64,000 bases of DNA from an uncultured Ruminococcus sp. (GTDB taxonomy: Bacteria > Bacillota > Clostridia > Oscillospirales > Ruminococcaceae). This document shows, piece by piece, positions 1-8,930 of this stretch; the first letter of the stretch is position 1, and each line of letters begins with the position of its first letter. Position numbers and translations under genes: made by a program. Below the pieces are notes generated by a model that was not told where the DNA came from, ran no database searches, and was given only the letters and a program-made list of their open reading frames with translations. The DNA lies in assembly GCA_945868475.1 (NCBI GenBank), contig CAMBLM010000014.1, forward strand, positions 1 to 64,000. Reading direction: 5' to 3'.

Positions 1-180
1 CGCACCGCTTCCGCTCGGCTGAAAAATCTGTAAGCTCACCGTGTAAATATCAAGCCGCTTATCAATGCCTATTATCTGTACGAATGCACGGTCGCCGACT
101 TCAACTCCGCCGAAACAGCCGCTCAAAAGCATTGCAGCCGAAATTACAGCAGCGAGAAAAAAGCATTTTTTATATCTCAT
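1..180 (-). CDS. GerC-family spore germination lipoprotein (N-terminal part; truncated by window edge)
   Basis: Reverse-strand translation from ATG at 180: MRYKKCFFLAAVISAAMLLSGCFGGVEVGDRAFVQIIGIDKRLDIYTVSLQIFQPSGSGA, with lipobox LSGC and a GerC-like 'DRAFVQIIGID' start; third gene of a gerA-gerB-gerC order. Confidence 0.8.
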   Translation of the reverse strand, partial: MRYKKCFFLAAVISAAMLLSGCFGGVEVGDRAFVQIIGIDKRLDIYTVSLQIFQPSGSGA

Positions 181-1243
181 TCTTTTTCAGTCCTTTCCTG
201 CCGCTTATCCTTTCGCAGATCAGCACAGTAAGCGGTATCAGTGCAAGAAGTACAAGCTGTGCATAACCGCCGCACAGAATGTTTCTTATTGATGAAAAAT
301 CAGCCTTGTAAAACATAAATGCTCCCGAAACAATAAACACTGCAAGCGCAGAAAAAGCATTGCGAAGCTTTGTTCCGTGATAAATTTCCGACGAAATCCC
401 CGAGATGATGCTTATGAAAACAGAAATGCTTATTGCTGCCGATATCGTCCAGAGTATGAGATACAGCGCACCGTTCTGACGGAACGCGCCCGAATTTGTC
501 AAAGAACCTACCGTGAGGAAAGGATAACCGAGCGTGTCCGCAAGGTCGCCGAGAACGCCCGTTATCAGCGCAAATATGACCGAGGTAACGATAAGCTTCG
601 CCGCAAGCAGCCAGTAGAGCGCGCACTTCAATTCATTCCGCAGATTTTTCATCAGAAATGCGGCAGCGACTATCTCACCGTTACGGGCAAGGTCGTCCAT
701 AACAGCTTTTGTAAGCCCCGAAGAGCCTTTTTCAAAGTAGAAATTATTCAAACTGAAAGCATCTTTCGCTTCTATCCCCATAAGCACGACCATAAACAGG
801 AACGGCATCATCATAACAACGCTGCTCCGCGCAAGTCCCTCTGTTCCGCAGTATGCGCAGTACATACAGACGATAAGCAGAGCCGCAAGCGGAAAATATC
901 TTTCGCCGTGGAGAAAACTGTTGCTGAGAAAGTCAATATAGTGCAATACCTGCCCCGTGCAGAGCGAAATGAAGAACAAAAGATACAAAACCGCCGCAAT
1001 AAAGCCTGCAACACTGTTTTTTTCATAAATTATCCCGATAACGCTTCTGTCGGGAAAGCGTTTTGCAAGAGTTATAAGCGGTATAACAAGTATCGCTTGT
1101 ATAAGGATAGAAATAACGGCAGCTTTCAGACGAAGTGCGATCCCGCCGCCCTGAGAAAAGGCAGGAACATATGTCATCAGTGTGAAAATGCGGCATAGAA
1201 GCAGCAGAAATACAAGCTGCCATTTGCTGATCTTTTTAGTCAT
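170..1243 (-). CDS. GerAB/GerKB-family spore germination permease
   Basis: Multi-TM amino acid permease-like protein (MTKKISKWQLVFLLLLCRIFTLMTYVPAF...); overlaps the stop of the GerA-like gene upstream. Confidence 0.85.
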   Translation of the reverse strand: MTKKISKWQLVFLLLLCRIFTLMTYVPAFSQGGGIALRLKAAVISILIQAILVIPLITLAKRFPDRSVIGIIYEKNSVAGFIAAVLYLLFFISLCTGQVLHYIDFLSNSFLHGERYFPLAALLIVCMYCAYCGTEGLARSSVVMMMPFLFMVVLMGIEAKDAFSLNNFYFEKGSSGLTKAVMDDLARNGEIVAAAFLMKNLRNELKCALYWLLAAKLIVTSVIFALITGVLGDLADTLGYPFLTVGSLTNSGAFRQNGALYLILWTISAAISISVFISIISGISSEIYHGTKLRNAFSALAVFIVSGAFMFYKADFSSIRNILCGGYAQLVLLALIPLTVLICERISGRKGLKKNEI

Positions 1244-2747
1244 TGCTGTCCTCCTTTTTCAATGTGTCCATATTCACTCCGTTCAGGCTCTCAATGGCTA
1301 CAGTTTCTTCCTGCATTCTTTTGAAGCCTGCCCGAAGCAGAACATCACGCATTGCTCTCGGTGTGAGCGGCGAAACGGGGGATGTCACAGGCGTTCCTGC
1401 GTTTTCAAGCGAGCAGATATTCACTATCATAAGTGCCGCAATAAGCGCAATTCCGAACAATCCCGAAATCCCTCCTGCGATAACGGCAGCGAAGCGAAGT
1501 ATCGTCACGGGTTGGTTGAGCGATGGGATAACGAAAGACGAGGTAACGGAAATAGCGCATACGAGGAGCAACGGATTGGATATAACTCCTGCCGAAACCG
1601 CCGCATCACCGATTATAAGTCCACCCACTATTGAAACAGCACCGCCTATGCTCTTAGGCAGACGAATTCCTGCTTCACGGATTATCTCATAGAAGATAAG
1701 AACTATCAGTGCTTCGACCATAAGCGGCAGAGGGGCAAGCTCTTCCGCTTCGGATAGGATTATCAGCATCGTGTGATTGAAAAGCTCGGGGTGAAACGTG
1801 ACTACAGCAACATATACCGCAGGCAGGAACACCGCCGCAATGAACGCAATGTAGCGCACCCAGCGGATAAAGGTCGTATAATAAGGGCGAAAGGTGTAAT
1901 CATCGAGCGTCTGAAAATTTTCGATGAAAAGTGCAGGCAGGATAAGCGCGAACGGCGTCCCCTCGATCATGACACCGATGCGCCCCTCGAGAATTTTTGC
2001 ACAGAAAACATCGGGACGCTCCGTTACGGAAACTCCCGAAAAAAGCGAAAGCTTCGTGTTGTTCAGAAAAGGCTCGATGTACCCGTTCGACAGAACCGTT
2101 TCAAGCTTCATTCCTTTGAGCTGCTTTTTCACCCCCTCAACAAGCTTTTTCGGAACTCTGTCCGTCATATAGGAAACGATGACGTCAACATTGCTGAGGT
2201 CTGTAACGGGAAAAAGCTCAAATTTCAACAGAGGGGATTTCACCCTGCGGCGAACGAGCGACATATTCGTTCGGACAGTTTCGGTAAAACCCTCGTGCGA
2301 GCCGAAAATGTTTCCCTCGGACGAGGGCTCGTCTATGCCTTTCACAGCATAACCCTGAACTCCCAAGCCGAAAGCCTTGTCCGAACCGTCAACGAAAATT
2401 ACAGCAAAGCCGCTCATAAGCCGCCGCACAAGGTCACCGTATTCCGTGACGATGCCTCGGTCGGTCGTGAGCAGCATTCGCTTGTCGATATGTTCATAGA
2501 CTTCCGCACCGCTGACATCATCGGGAAGTTTGAGCGATGTCAGCGGATTCAGTATGAGCTTTGCAATGGTCGAAGTCGATACCATTCCCTCCAGACAAAC
2601 AAGATTGCATTTTACGCCCGATATAAGGAACGGGTTGAGGAGCAGGTCGGAGCAGTTTTTCATTATGCGCCCGATATTCTGTATGTTCTCATCAATATCC
2701 GCAGAAAGCGGAATGTCCTTGAAACAGCTTGAATCAGGTTTTTTCAT
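1236..2747 (-). CDS. GerA/GerKA-family spore germination protein
   Basis: 503 aa with typical GerA features (NPFLISGVKCNLVCLEGM, EGRIGVMIEGTPFALILPALFIENFQTLDDY, TM-rich C-terminal half). Confidence 0.93.
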   Translation of the reverse strand: MKKPDSSCFKDIPLSADIDENIQNIGRIMKNCSDLLLNPFLISGVKCNLVCLEGMVSTSTIAKLILNPLTSLKLPDDVSGAEVYEHIDKRMLLTTDRGIVTEYGDLVRRLMSGFAVIFVDGSDKAFGLGVQGYAVKGIDEPSSEGNIFGSHEGFTETVRTNMSLVRRRVKSPLLKFELFPVTDLSNVDVIVSYMTDRVPKKLVEGVKKQLKGMKLETVLSNGYIEPFLNNTKLSLFSGVSVTERPDVFCAKILEGRIGVMIEGTPFALILPALFIENFQTLDDYTFRPYYTTFIRWVRYIAFIAAVFLPAVYVAVVTFHPELFNHTMLIILSEAEELAPLPLMVEALIVLIFYEIIREAGIRLPKSIGGAVSIVGGLIIGDAAVSAGVISNPLLLVCAISVTSSFVIPSLNQPVTILRFAAVIAGGISGLFGIALIAALMIVNICSLENAGTPVTSPVSPLTPRAMRDVLLRAGFKRMQEETVAIESLNGVNMDTLKKEDSND

Positions 2748-2768
2748 AACAAACCTTACCTTTCAAAA

Positions 2769-2947
2769 GGGAACCTCTAAAAATCTCCCCCACGGCAAAT
2801 TTTCTACGACTTTGTACATCTTCTGCGTTAGCGAAACTTGAAATACATTCGGAATGTATTCCGTAGTATTATACTGCGTTTCGCTGCCTTGAAGCTGCAC
2901 AAAGTTCCAACGAAAATTTGCTCGCGTTCCAATTTTTAGAAAACCCC
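2769..2947. repeat. Long-hairpin intergenic repeat, family C copy 1
   Basis: Starts GGGAACCTCTAAAAA, ends TTTTTAGAAAACCCC; internal complementary blocks GGCAAATTTTC/GAAAATTTGC and GCGAAAC/GTTTCGC; similar sequences at 31297 and 49891. Confidence 0.85.
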
Positions 2948-3054
2948 AAAATTTTTTCTGAAATGTATTTTATCCTGCTTTTCTCTGAAAATACATATTT
3001 TTGAAAAAACGGTACATTATACTTCTGAAAAAATCGTCTGAAAGGATAAAAAAA

Positions 3055-3744
3055 ATGACTGTTGTATTTATAAGAGCGGTAGTGCTGTATCTGCTTATAA
3101 TTTTTTCAATGAGGCTTATGGGAAAGCACCAGATAGGCGAGCTTCAGCCGTCCGAGCTTGCGGTTACTATCCTTATATCAAACATCGCAACTCTTCCCGT
3201 TGAGGATATGACGATGCCGCTTTTTACGGGAATAATCCCGATATTGACTCTTGCCTGCCTTGATGTTATAATGTCATGGCTCGGGATAAAGTCAAAGCAC
3301 CTGCGGAATCTTACCTGCGGAAAGCCTGTTGTCATAATCAGCAACGGTATCATCGACAAGAAGAAAATGAACGATATCCGCTTCACCGCAGACGATCTTA
3401 TGGAAGCTCTCCACAGCAAGGATATCTTTGATATAAGCGAAGTCCAGTTTGCCGTAGTCGAAACAACGGGTGCGGTTTCTATCTATCAGAAGCAGCCGTT
3501 CAGAACACCGAATAATAAAGACCTCGAAGTACGAGGAAGAAGCATTGACCCTCCCGAGGTCGTTATCGATGACGGCAAGATAATCGAAGCCGCACTTACA
3601 CGAACGCAAAAGAGCAAAGCTTATCTTGAAAAGATACTGACAAAAGAAAAAACCGTCCTCTCGGGCGTTTTTCTTATGACGCTCGACAGTGACGGCAATT
3701 ATTCGCTTATAAGAAATGACAGCAGGGGAGAGAATAACGAATGA
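3055..3744 (+). CDS. DUF421/YetF-family membrane protein
   Basis: MTVVFIRAVVLYLLIIFSMRLMGKHQIGELQPSELAVTILISNIATLP... is typical of YetF-like proteins; AAAGGATAAA-type RBS before ATG 3055. Confidence 0.9.
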   Translation: MTVVFIRAVVLYLLIIFSMRLMGKHQIGELQPSELAVTILISNIATLPVEDMTMPLFTGIIPILTLACLDVIMSWLGIKSKHLRNLTCGKPVVIISNGIIDKKKMNDIRFTADDLMEALHSKDIFDISEVQFAVVETTGAVSIYQKQPFRTPNNKDLEVRGRSIDPPEVVIDDGKIIEAALTRTQKSKAYLEKILTKEKTVLSGVFLMTLDSDGNYSLIRNDSRGENNE

Positions 3745-4118
3745 AACGAACGATAACAGCTTTTGTACTCCTTGCGGCGATAATAATATGGTCGGTAACG
3801 GGGATTTTCATTGTCCGAAAAGAGAACAATGATCTCGTTGAAGTTATAGAAAGCATCGAAGCATATTGTGAAGATGATGATTTGAAAAGTGCGGAAGAGC
3901 TTGCGGAACAGCTTGAAACGATGTGGAGAAGATATGAGCGCAAAATGTCACTTATCGTTGCCGATGAAAAGCTGATCGACCTCAGCATAGCGATATCAAA
4001 GGTGAAGCCGTACTGCCGTGATGCAAATGACGAGCTTCTTGCGGAGCTGGAAAATATAAAACGGCAGCTCGAACTTGTTTATAAATCCGAACTGCCGTTT
4101 TGGTATAATATTTTATGA
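3741..4118 (+). CDS. DUF4363-like small membrane-anchored protein
   Basis: N-terminal TM then helical domain; translationally coupled to the DUF421 gene (ATGA overlap). Confidence 0.7.
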   Translation: MKRTITAFVLLAAIIIWSVTGIFIVRKENNDLVEVIESIEAYCEDDDLKSAEELAEQLETMWRRYERKMSLIVADEKLIDLSIAISKVKPYCRDANDELLAELENIKRQLELVYKSELPFWYNIL

Positions 4119-5324
4119 CTGCTTCTTTTTAAGGTCAACGCAGACAACTATCATTTCGCCGTTGCTGTTGTAGAAATGCGACGAGATGGTTTTACAGCTC
4201 TGACCTGTTGCCGCCGAGATGTACCAGCCCGAAATGAACGGGTCTTCGATCTGCTCCTTGACAGCATAAAAATAGTTCTTGATATCGTGATTTACGCCTA
4301 TGACCGCAGGAGTGTAACCCGAAAGTATCTCTGTGTTCTTCTGAAGAACGGTCGGAGTTACCTGGAAGCCCTTGCTGTCGATAAGGAATGCACATTCGAT
4401 CTCTTTATGCTCCGCAACATAAGCTTCAAGTGCGCTTGTGTATTTATCGGGAGAAATTCCCGTTATGCGGTTGATAAGCTCAAAGATGATACGTTTATAT
4501 GTTTCAAGCTTTACATTTGCAACGGTCGGGTTGTTTTTCATGCTGACATTGAGCCGCTGAGCAGCGTCTTCAAGCTTCAGACGAGCCTCATTTGAGAATA
4601 TATAGTCAAAGCGTTCGGGCTTTGAAAAATAAAATCCCTGGAAATAGTCAACGCCCATAAGCATACAGGCGATAACTTCATCAACTGTTTCAACGCCCTC
4701 CGCAACGGTCATTGCGCCTATCTGCTTTGCAGTGTTGATTATCGATTTGAATACTTCCTGATTGTATGTATTCGATGCAATGTTGGAAACAATGGCTCTG
4801 TCGATCTTGATGATATCGGGGTTGATGAGCATTATTCTGTTTTGCGTTTCCAATCCGTTGCTTACGTTGTCAAGCGCGATAAGAAATCCGCGCGAACGGT
4901 AAAAATCGACAAACATGAGCAGGTTGTATGCATCGCGGACATTAGATTCATTGAGTTCGATAACGATATTTTCGGGCGAAAGTCCATTATTTTCGGCAGT
5001 TTTCAAAAGCTCGCCGTTTCCGGGAACGACATCGTTTAAAATTGATGTTTCAAAGTTAATGAAAAGCGATGAGGTGTCATTTTCCTTTGGAAAGGATTCG
5101 ATTGCTTTTTCACGGCAAATTCGGTCGAGCTGGAGCGTTTCGCCGTGCTTTTTTGCATAATTGAAAAGGAAATACGGGGAAACAAGCTCATTTTCAAGCT
5201 GTCCTCGTGAAAGTGCTTCAAGCCCGATAACTTTTTTCGTATTAAAAGAGTATATAGGCTGAAAATCGACATATATCGATCTGTCATCGATTATCTTTTG
5301 TATCAATTCGTCATTTATATTCAT
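4113..5324 (-). CDS. EAL-domain protein (putative c-di-GMP phosphodiesterase or degenerate receptor) with C-terminal sensory-like region
   Basis: FQPIYSFNTKKVIGLEALSRG, IELNES, PDIIKIDRAIV, TVAEGVET, MGVDYFQGFYFSKP motifs. Confidence 0.85.
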   Translation of the reverse strand: MNINDELIQKIIDDRSIYVDFQPIYSFNTKKVIGLEALSRGQLENELVSPYFLFNYAKKHGETLQLDRICREKAIESFPKENDTSSLFINFETSILNDVVPGNGELLKTAENNGLSPENIVIELNESNVRDAYNLLMFVDFYRSRGFLIALDNVSNGLETQNRIMLINPDIIKIDRAIVSNIASNTYNQEVFKSIINTAKQIGAMTVAEGVETVDEVIACMLMGVDYFQGFYFSKPERFDYIFSNEARLKLEDAAQRLNVSMKNNPTVANVKLETYKRIIFELINRITGISPDKYTSALEAYVAEHKEIECAFLIDSKGFQVTPTVLQKNTEILSGYTPAVIGVNHDIKNYFYAVKEQIEDPFISGWYISAATGQSCKTISSHFYNSNGEMIVVCVDLKKKQS

Positions 5325-5344
5325 AAAAATTCTCTCAGAGTAGA

Positions 5345-5686
5345 TTATTTTGGGGCAGATAGCTTGCTGCAAATGCTGTCGTATATCCTGTAAAGCTGCT
5401 GAACTCCGTTTTCAAGGAAAAAGTAGTGCGCAATATAGAAGATAAGCAGGATAAGGCAGAGCAGAACTATTGCAAGGAATGCGAGCATCTGCGACTGGAA
5501 AAAGATTATAATGTTCAGGAACATAACAAGTGCGAAAAGGACTGTTACTATAAGATGAACAAGCCGTTCGTGCTGCATAAATCCGATCTTTATAAGCAGT
5601 TCGCTGCGAACAGCCTCAAGGTCAGCAGAGTCATCATTCATAATTTCAAGAAGATAGCTGATATATTCGGAAAAATACTTTTTCAC
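5345..5686 (-). CDS. Small two-TM membrane protein of unknown function
   Basis: GGGAGGGACAAAA before GTG at 5686; VKKYFSEYISYLLEIMND... with two hydrophobic segments; immediately upstream of and same strand as the EAL gene. Confidence 0.6.
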   Translation of the reverse strand: MKKYFSEYISYLLEIMNDDSADLEAVRSELLIKIGFMQHERLVHLIVTVLFALVMFLNIIIFFQSQMLAFLAIVLLCLILLIFYIAHYFFLENGVQQLYRIYDSICSKLSAPK

Positions 5687-5855
5687 TTTTTGTCCCTCCC
5701 ATAACTGTATGTTAATTATAGCATAAATCTTTGTAAAATTCAAGCGTTTTGATAAATTTCTGACAATTACTACTTGAAATTTCGTTTAATATGTGTATAA
5801 TATATACTATTACGGAAAAGGTTGGTTAATTTAGTCAAACTTTAAGGAGAAGATC

Positions 5856-6683
5856 ATGAATTATATTTTACTTGCATTGAAAGGCATCGCTATCGGTATT
5901 GCGAATGCCGTCCCCGGTGTCAGCGGAGGAACGATCGCGGTTATCGTTAAGATCTATGACAAGATGCTCGAGGCGATAACGCCGAATATTAAAAAGTTGA
6001 TAAAAAATCTTACGTTCCTGATACCTGTCGGAGTCGGAATGCTCATTGGCGTTCTTGCCGCCGCAAAGCTGCTTGGTTTTCTTTTTGATGAATATAACGT
6101 CCCGACGCAGATGTTCTTTGTCGGAGTTGTAATAGGCAGTATGCCGATGATATACAAGGAATGTACCGCTGAAAAGAAGCTGTCGGCAGTTTGTATCGCA
6201 CCGTTTGCGGCAGGACTTCTTGTTATGGCGGCAATGGCATTTCTTTCGCCCGCTGAAAGCACTGCATCAGGCAGTTTTGATCTTGTCGGCGGAATAATGC
6301 TCTTCATTTCATCTGTACTTGCCGCTGTTGCAATGATAATCCCCGGAATAAGCGGTGCGCTGATAATGAAAGTTCTCGGAGCTTATGATACGGTGATCGG
6401 TGCTTTGAACAGCTTTGATATTCCGATACTTATAATCGTTGCCGTTGGTGTTGTTTTGGGCATTTTTATTGCGGCAGGAGTAATTTCCATGCTTCTGAAA
6501 AAATTCCGCAGAGGAACATACTGCCTTATCAGCGGTCTTATAATCGGCTCTGTACCGTCTATCTTCCCGAGCAATTTTGCGTTCGATGCTCAGGGTATCA
6601 TAGGCATAGTTATGCTTATCATCGGCTTAGTTGTTCCGTTCCTTACCGAGCTTCCCGCAAAGAAAAAAGTCAAGGCGGAATAA
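5856..6683 (+). CDS. DUF368 family membrane protein (PopT-type polyprenyl-phosphate transporter family)
   Basis: MNYILLALKGIAIGIANAVPGVSGGTIAVI... and a repeated PGISGALIMKVLGAYD half; classic DUF368 motifs. Confidence 0.9.
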   Translation: MNYILLALKGIAIGIANAVPGVSGGTIAVIVKIYDKMLEAITPNIKKLIKNLTFLIPVGVGMLIGVLAAAKLLGFLFDEYNVPTQMFFVGVVIGSMPMIYKECTAEKKLSAVCIAPFAAGLLVMAAMAFLSPAESTASGSFDLVGGIMLFISSVLAAVAMIIPGISGALIMKVLGAYDTVIGALNSFDIPILIIVAVGVVLGIFIAAGVISMLLKKFRRGTYCLISGLIIGSVPSIFPSNFAFDAQGIIGIVMLIIGLVVPFLTELPAKKKVKAE

Positions 6684-6783
6684 TACTAAACACCAATAAA
6701 ATACAGGAAAAAATCTGCGCCGAAATCCTATATATGCGAGATTGTCGGCTTGATTTTTTCCAAATTTTAAATGGTGTTTAGTA
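6684..6783. mobile_element. Miniature inverted-repeat element, subfamily B (copy B1, uninterrupted)
   Basis: TACTAAACACC...GGTGTTTAGTA terminal inverted repeats; flanked by TAA (6681-6683) and TAA (6784-6786); core GGAAAAAATC-TGC-GCCGA...TCGGC-TT-GATTTTTTCC. Confidence 0.88.
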
Positions 6784-6838
6784 TAAACTCTGCGGCAGAG
6801 CATATAATAGCTTCAAAATAATTTTCCGGGGTAATTAT

Positions 6839-7732
6839 ATGCTTTATCAAAACAATAAAAATCAAATATCCGAATTGTCGTCCGAAACTGTATCTTCTCC
6901 GAAAAAGAAGTATTCGGGAGCATTCGGACTTGCGGCCGCTGCTTTTTTAACCGCAGCGGTCTTCTTTTTCTCTCTGATGAGTGAATGTATAAACGGCGGA
7001 ACGGAGATAGTTACATCTTTCGCCGAGAAAAAAGACGATTCTTATGAATTTCAACAGAGCGAGGTGTCAGCATCGGCGCAGGCTTTTGAGATATGGAAAA
7101 AGCGTACGCTCACCGTTCCCGAGATAGTGAAAAAAGCAAAACCGTCTGTTGTCGGCATAATCTCGGAATTTCCCGACGGGACAAAATGCACGGGAACGGG
7201 TATCATAATCAGCGAAAGCGGAAACATTGTCACCAATGCACACGTTATACAGAATGTATGTGAGAATGATACGATGCGCGCCGAAAGCGTCAAAGCTGTG
7301 CTTTCCGATGAGAGCGAGTACAGTGCAGAGATGATCGGCGCAGATACTCCGAGCGACCTTGCTGTTATAAGGATCAGTGCTGACGATGTTCAGCTTTTTC
7401 CTGCCGAACTTGGCGACAGTGACAGTCTTGTCGAGGGCGAAACCGCCGTTGCTATCGGAAATCCGCTCGGACTTGAACTGTACGGCTCAACGACCTGCGG
7501 AATAATCAGTGCCCTCGGCAGAACAATAACCGTCAGCGGCTATGAAATGACGCTTATCCAGACCGATGCCGCAATAAATCCCGGAAACAGCGGAGGCCCT
7601 TTGCTCAATTGCAGGGGAGAAGTCATCGGAATAAATTCAAGCAAGATAATTTCGGATAATGCCGAAGGTCTTGGCTTTGCTATCCCGATCTCCGATGCGA
7701 AGCCTATCATAGAGCAGCTTCTTATAAATTAG
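6839..7732 (+). CDS. Membrane-anchored trypsin-like serine protease (HtrA/DegP-like) without PDZ domain
   Basis: N-terminal TM; NAHVI, SDLAVIRI, NPGNSGGPLL catalytic triad motifs; protein ends right after the protease domain. Confidence 0.9.
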   Translation: MLYQNNKNQISELSSETVSSPKKKYSGAFGLAAAAFLTAAVFFFSLMSECINGGTEIVTSFAEKKDDSYEFQQSEVSASAQAFEIWKKRTLTVPEIVKKAKPSVVGIISEFPDGTKCTGTGIIISESGNIVTNAHVIQNVCENDTMRAESVKAVLSDESEYSAEMIGADTPSDLAVIRISADDVQLFPAELGDSDSLVEGETAVAIGNPLGLELYGSTTCGIISALGRTITVSGYEMTLIQTDAAINPGNSGGPLLNCRGEVIGINSSKIISDNAEGLGFAIPISDAKPIIEQLLIN

Positions 7733-8423
7733 TATAAGAAGTCTTTTCGTATTTTTTCCTAAGCGTATCAAGTGCCTTTTTCTCTATCCGCGAAACGTAG
7801 GAACGTGAAATGTTCAGCTTTTTGGCGACTTCGCGCTGAGTGAGCGGCTTTTTGCCGTAAAGCCCGTATCGATTTACGATGATCTCAAGTTCACGTTCAT
7901 CAAGACATTCGGTAATGAATTTGTAAAGCTGTTCGGTCTTTATCGAAAGGTCGATCTTGTCAACAATTCCGTCATCTTCAGCGATGATGTCAATGAGCGT
8001 GAGCTGATTTCCGTCCTTGTCAACATCAACAGGCTCATCGAAATATATATCGCCTGCGGACTTTTTCTTGGAGCGGAAAAACATCAGTATCTCATTTTCA
8101 ATGCATCGTGAAGCATAAGTCGCAAAGCGCGTGTTTTTTGAATAGTCGAATGATTCGACAGCCTTTATAAGTCCGATCGTTCCGATAGAAATAAGGTCTT
8201 CGCTGTCACTCTGTGTACTGCTGTATTTCTTTACGATATGCGCAACAAGACGTAGATTATGCTCGATAAGGCGGCTTCGCGCGGAACTGTCACCGCTTTT
8301 CATAAGCTCGAAACATTCTTCCTCCTGCTTGGCGGAAAGCGGCTTTGGGAAAACTCCGCAGTTTTCAAAATGCAGCGCAAAAAACAGTATATTTTCAAGG
8401 AAAAAGCTTAAAAATCCAAACAT
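7722..8423 (-). CDS. sigK: RNA polymerase sporulation sigma factor SigK (pro-sigma-K)
   Basis: Hydrophobic pro-sequence MFGFLSFFLENILFFALHFENCGVFPKPLSAKQEEECFELMKSG followed by sigma70 regions 2 and 4; uninterrupted. Confidence 0.92.
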   Translation of the reverse strand: MFGFLSFFLENILFFALHFENCGVFPKPLSAKQEEECFELMKSGDSSARSRLIEHNLRLVAHIVKKYSSTQSDSEDLISIGTIGLIKAVESFDYSKNTRFATYASRCIENEILMFFRSKKKSAGDIYFDEPVDVDKDGNQLTLIDIIAEDDGIVDKIDLSIKTEQLYKFITECLDERELEIIVNRYGLYGKKPLTQREVAKKLNISRSYVSRIEKKALDTLRKKYEKTSYTNL

Positions 8424-8509
8424 AATAACAGCCTGCTTTCAAATTATTTCTCTATATAAATATGTTAGTCTGAATATGTCCTATGCGAAAAAACAGAACT
8501 CCAAGAAAA

Positions 8510-8580
8510 ACAGAAAAAAATCTGTGCCGGGATCATTATAACCAAGTCCGTCGGCTTGATCTTTTCTTGATTTCAGTATA
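8510..8580. repeat. Degenerate relative of the subfamily B miniature element
   Basis: AGAAAAAAATC-TGT-GCCGG...CGTCGGC-TT-GATCTTTTCT keeps the core stem and internal loop; ends not recognisable apart from a CAGTATA remnant. Confidence 0.55.
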
Positions 8581-8695
8581 AGAATTTTCAGTAACACAAT
8601 TTTGTGTTCCGCATAATATGAACTATGAACACCGCAAAAAAGGAATCACTTCCGAGCGGAGTTCAAATACATTTTATTTAAAGGAGTACATTACT

Positions 8696-8875
8696 ATGTG
8701 CGGATTTAACTGTGGAAGCAACAATTCTTCTTGCTGGATCATCATTCTTCTCATTATCGTATGGGTTTGCTGCTGCAACGGTAACAACGGCTGTGGCTGC
8801 GGAAACAACGATAACAACAACGGCTGTGGCTGCGGAAACAACGATAACAACAACGGCTGTGGCTGCTGCTGCTGA
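8696..8875 (+). CDS. 59-aa Cys/Asn/Gly-repeat mini-protein with one TM helix
   Basis: AAGGAG RBS then ATG 8696: MCGFNCGSNNSSCWIIILLIIVWVCCCNGNNGCGCGNNDNNNGCGCGNNDNNNGCGCCC; two 33-bp tandem repeats; followed by an intrinsic terminator. Confidence 0.75.
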   Translation: MCGFNCGSNNSSCWIIILLIIVWVCCCNGNNGCGCGNNDNNNGCGCGNNDNNNGCGCCC

Positions 8876-8890
8876 TTTTCGGAGTAAAAA

Positions 8891-8928
8891 TACCCCTGCG
8901 GTGAAATATTGCCGCAGGGGCATTTTTT
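8891..8928 (+). terminator. Intrinsic terminator after the Cys-rich mini-protein gene
   Basis: CCCCTGCGGtgaaatattgCCGCAGGGGcaTTTTTTT. Confidence 0.9.
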
Positions 8929-8930
8929 TA

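Noticed and set aside
377-1198. 273-aa plus-strand ORF antisense to the GerAB-like gene
   Set aside because: Highly basic, Arg/Cys/Asn-rich composition with no recognisable domain; fully antisense to a well-supported permease gene. The same reasoning applies to other long antisense ORFs (1773-2732 +, 15308-16159 -, 52032-52982 -, 13806-14222 -).
7722-8423. sigK interrupted by a skin-type element
   Set aside because: The ORF is continuous from pro-sequence to region 4; no recombinase or split is visible.
8780-8870. 33-bp direct repeats as a CRISPR or VNTR
   Set aside because: Repeats are in frame, without spacers, and encode GCGCGNNDNNN in a short ORF with RBS and terminator; treated as a protein repeat.
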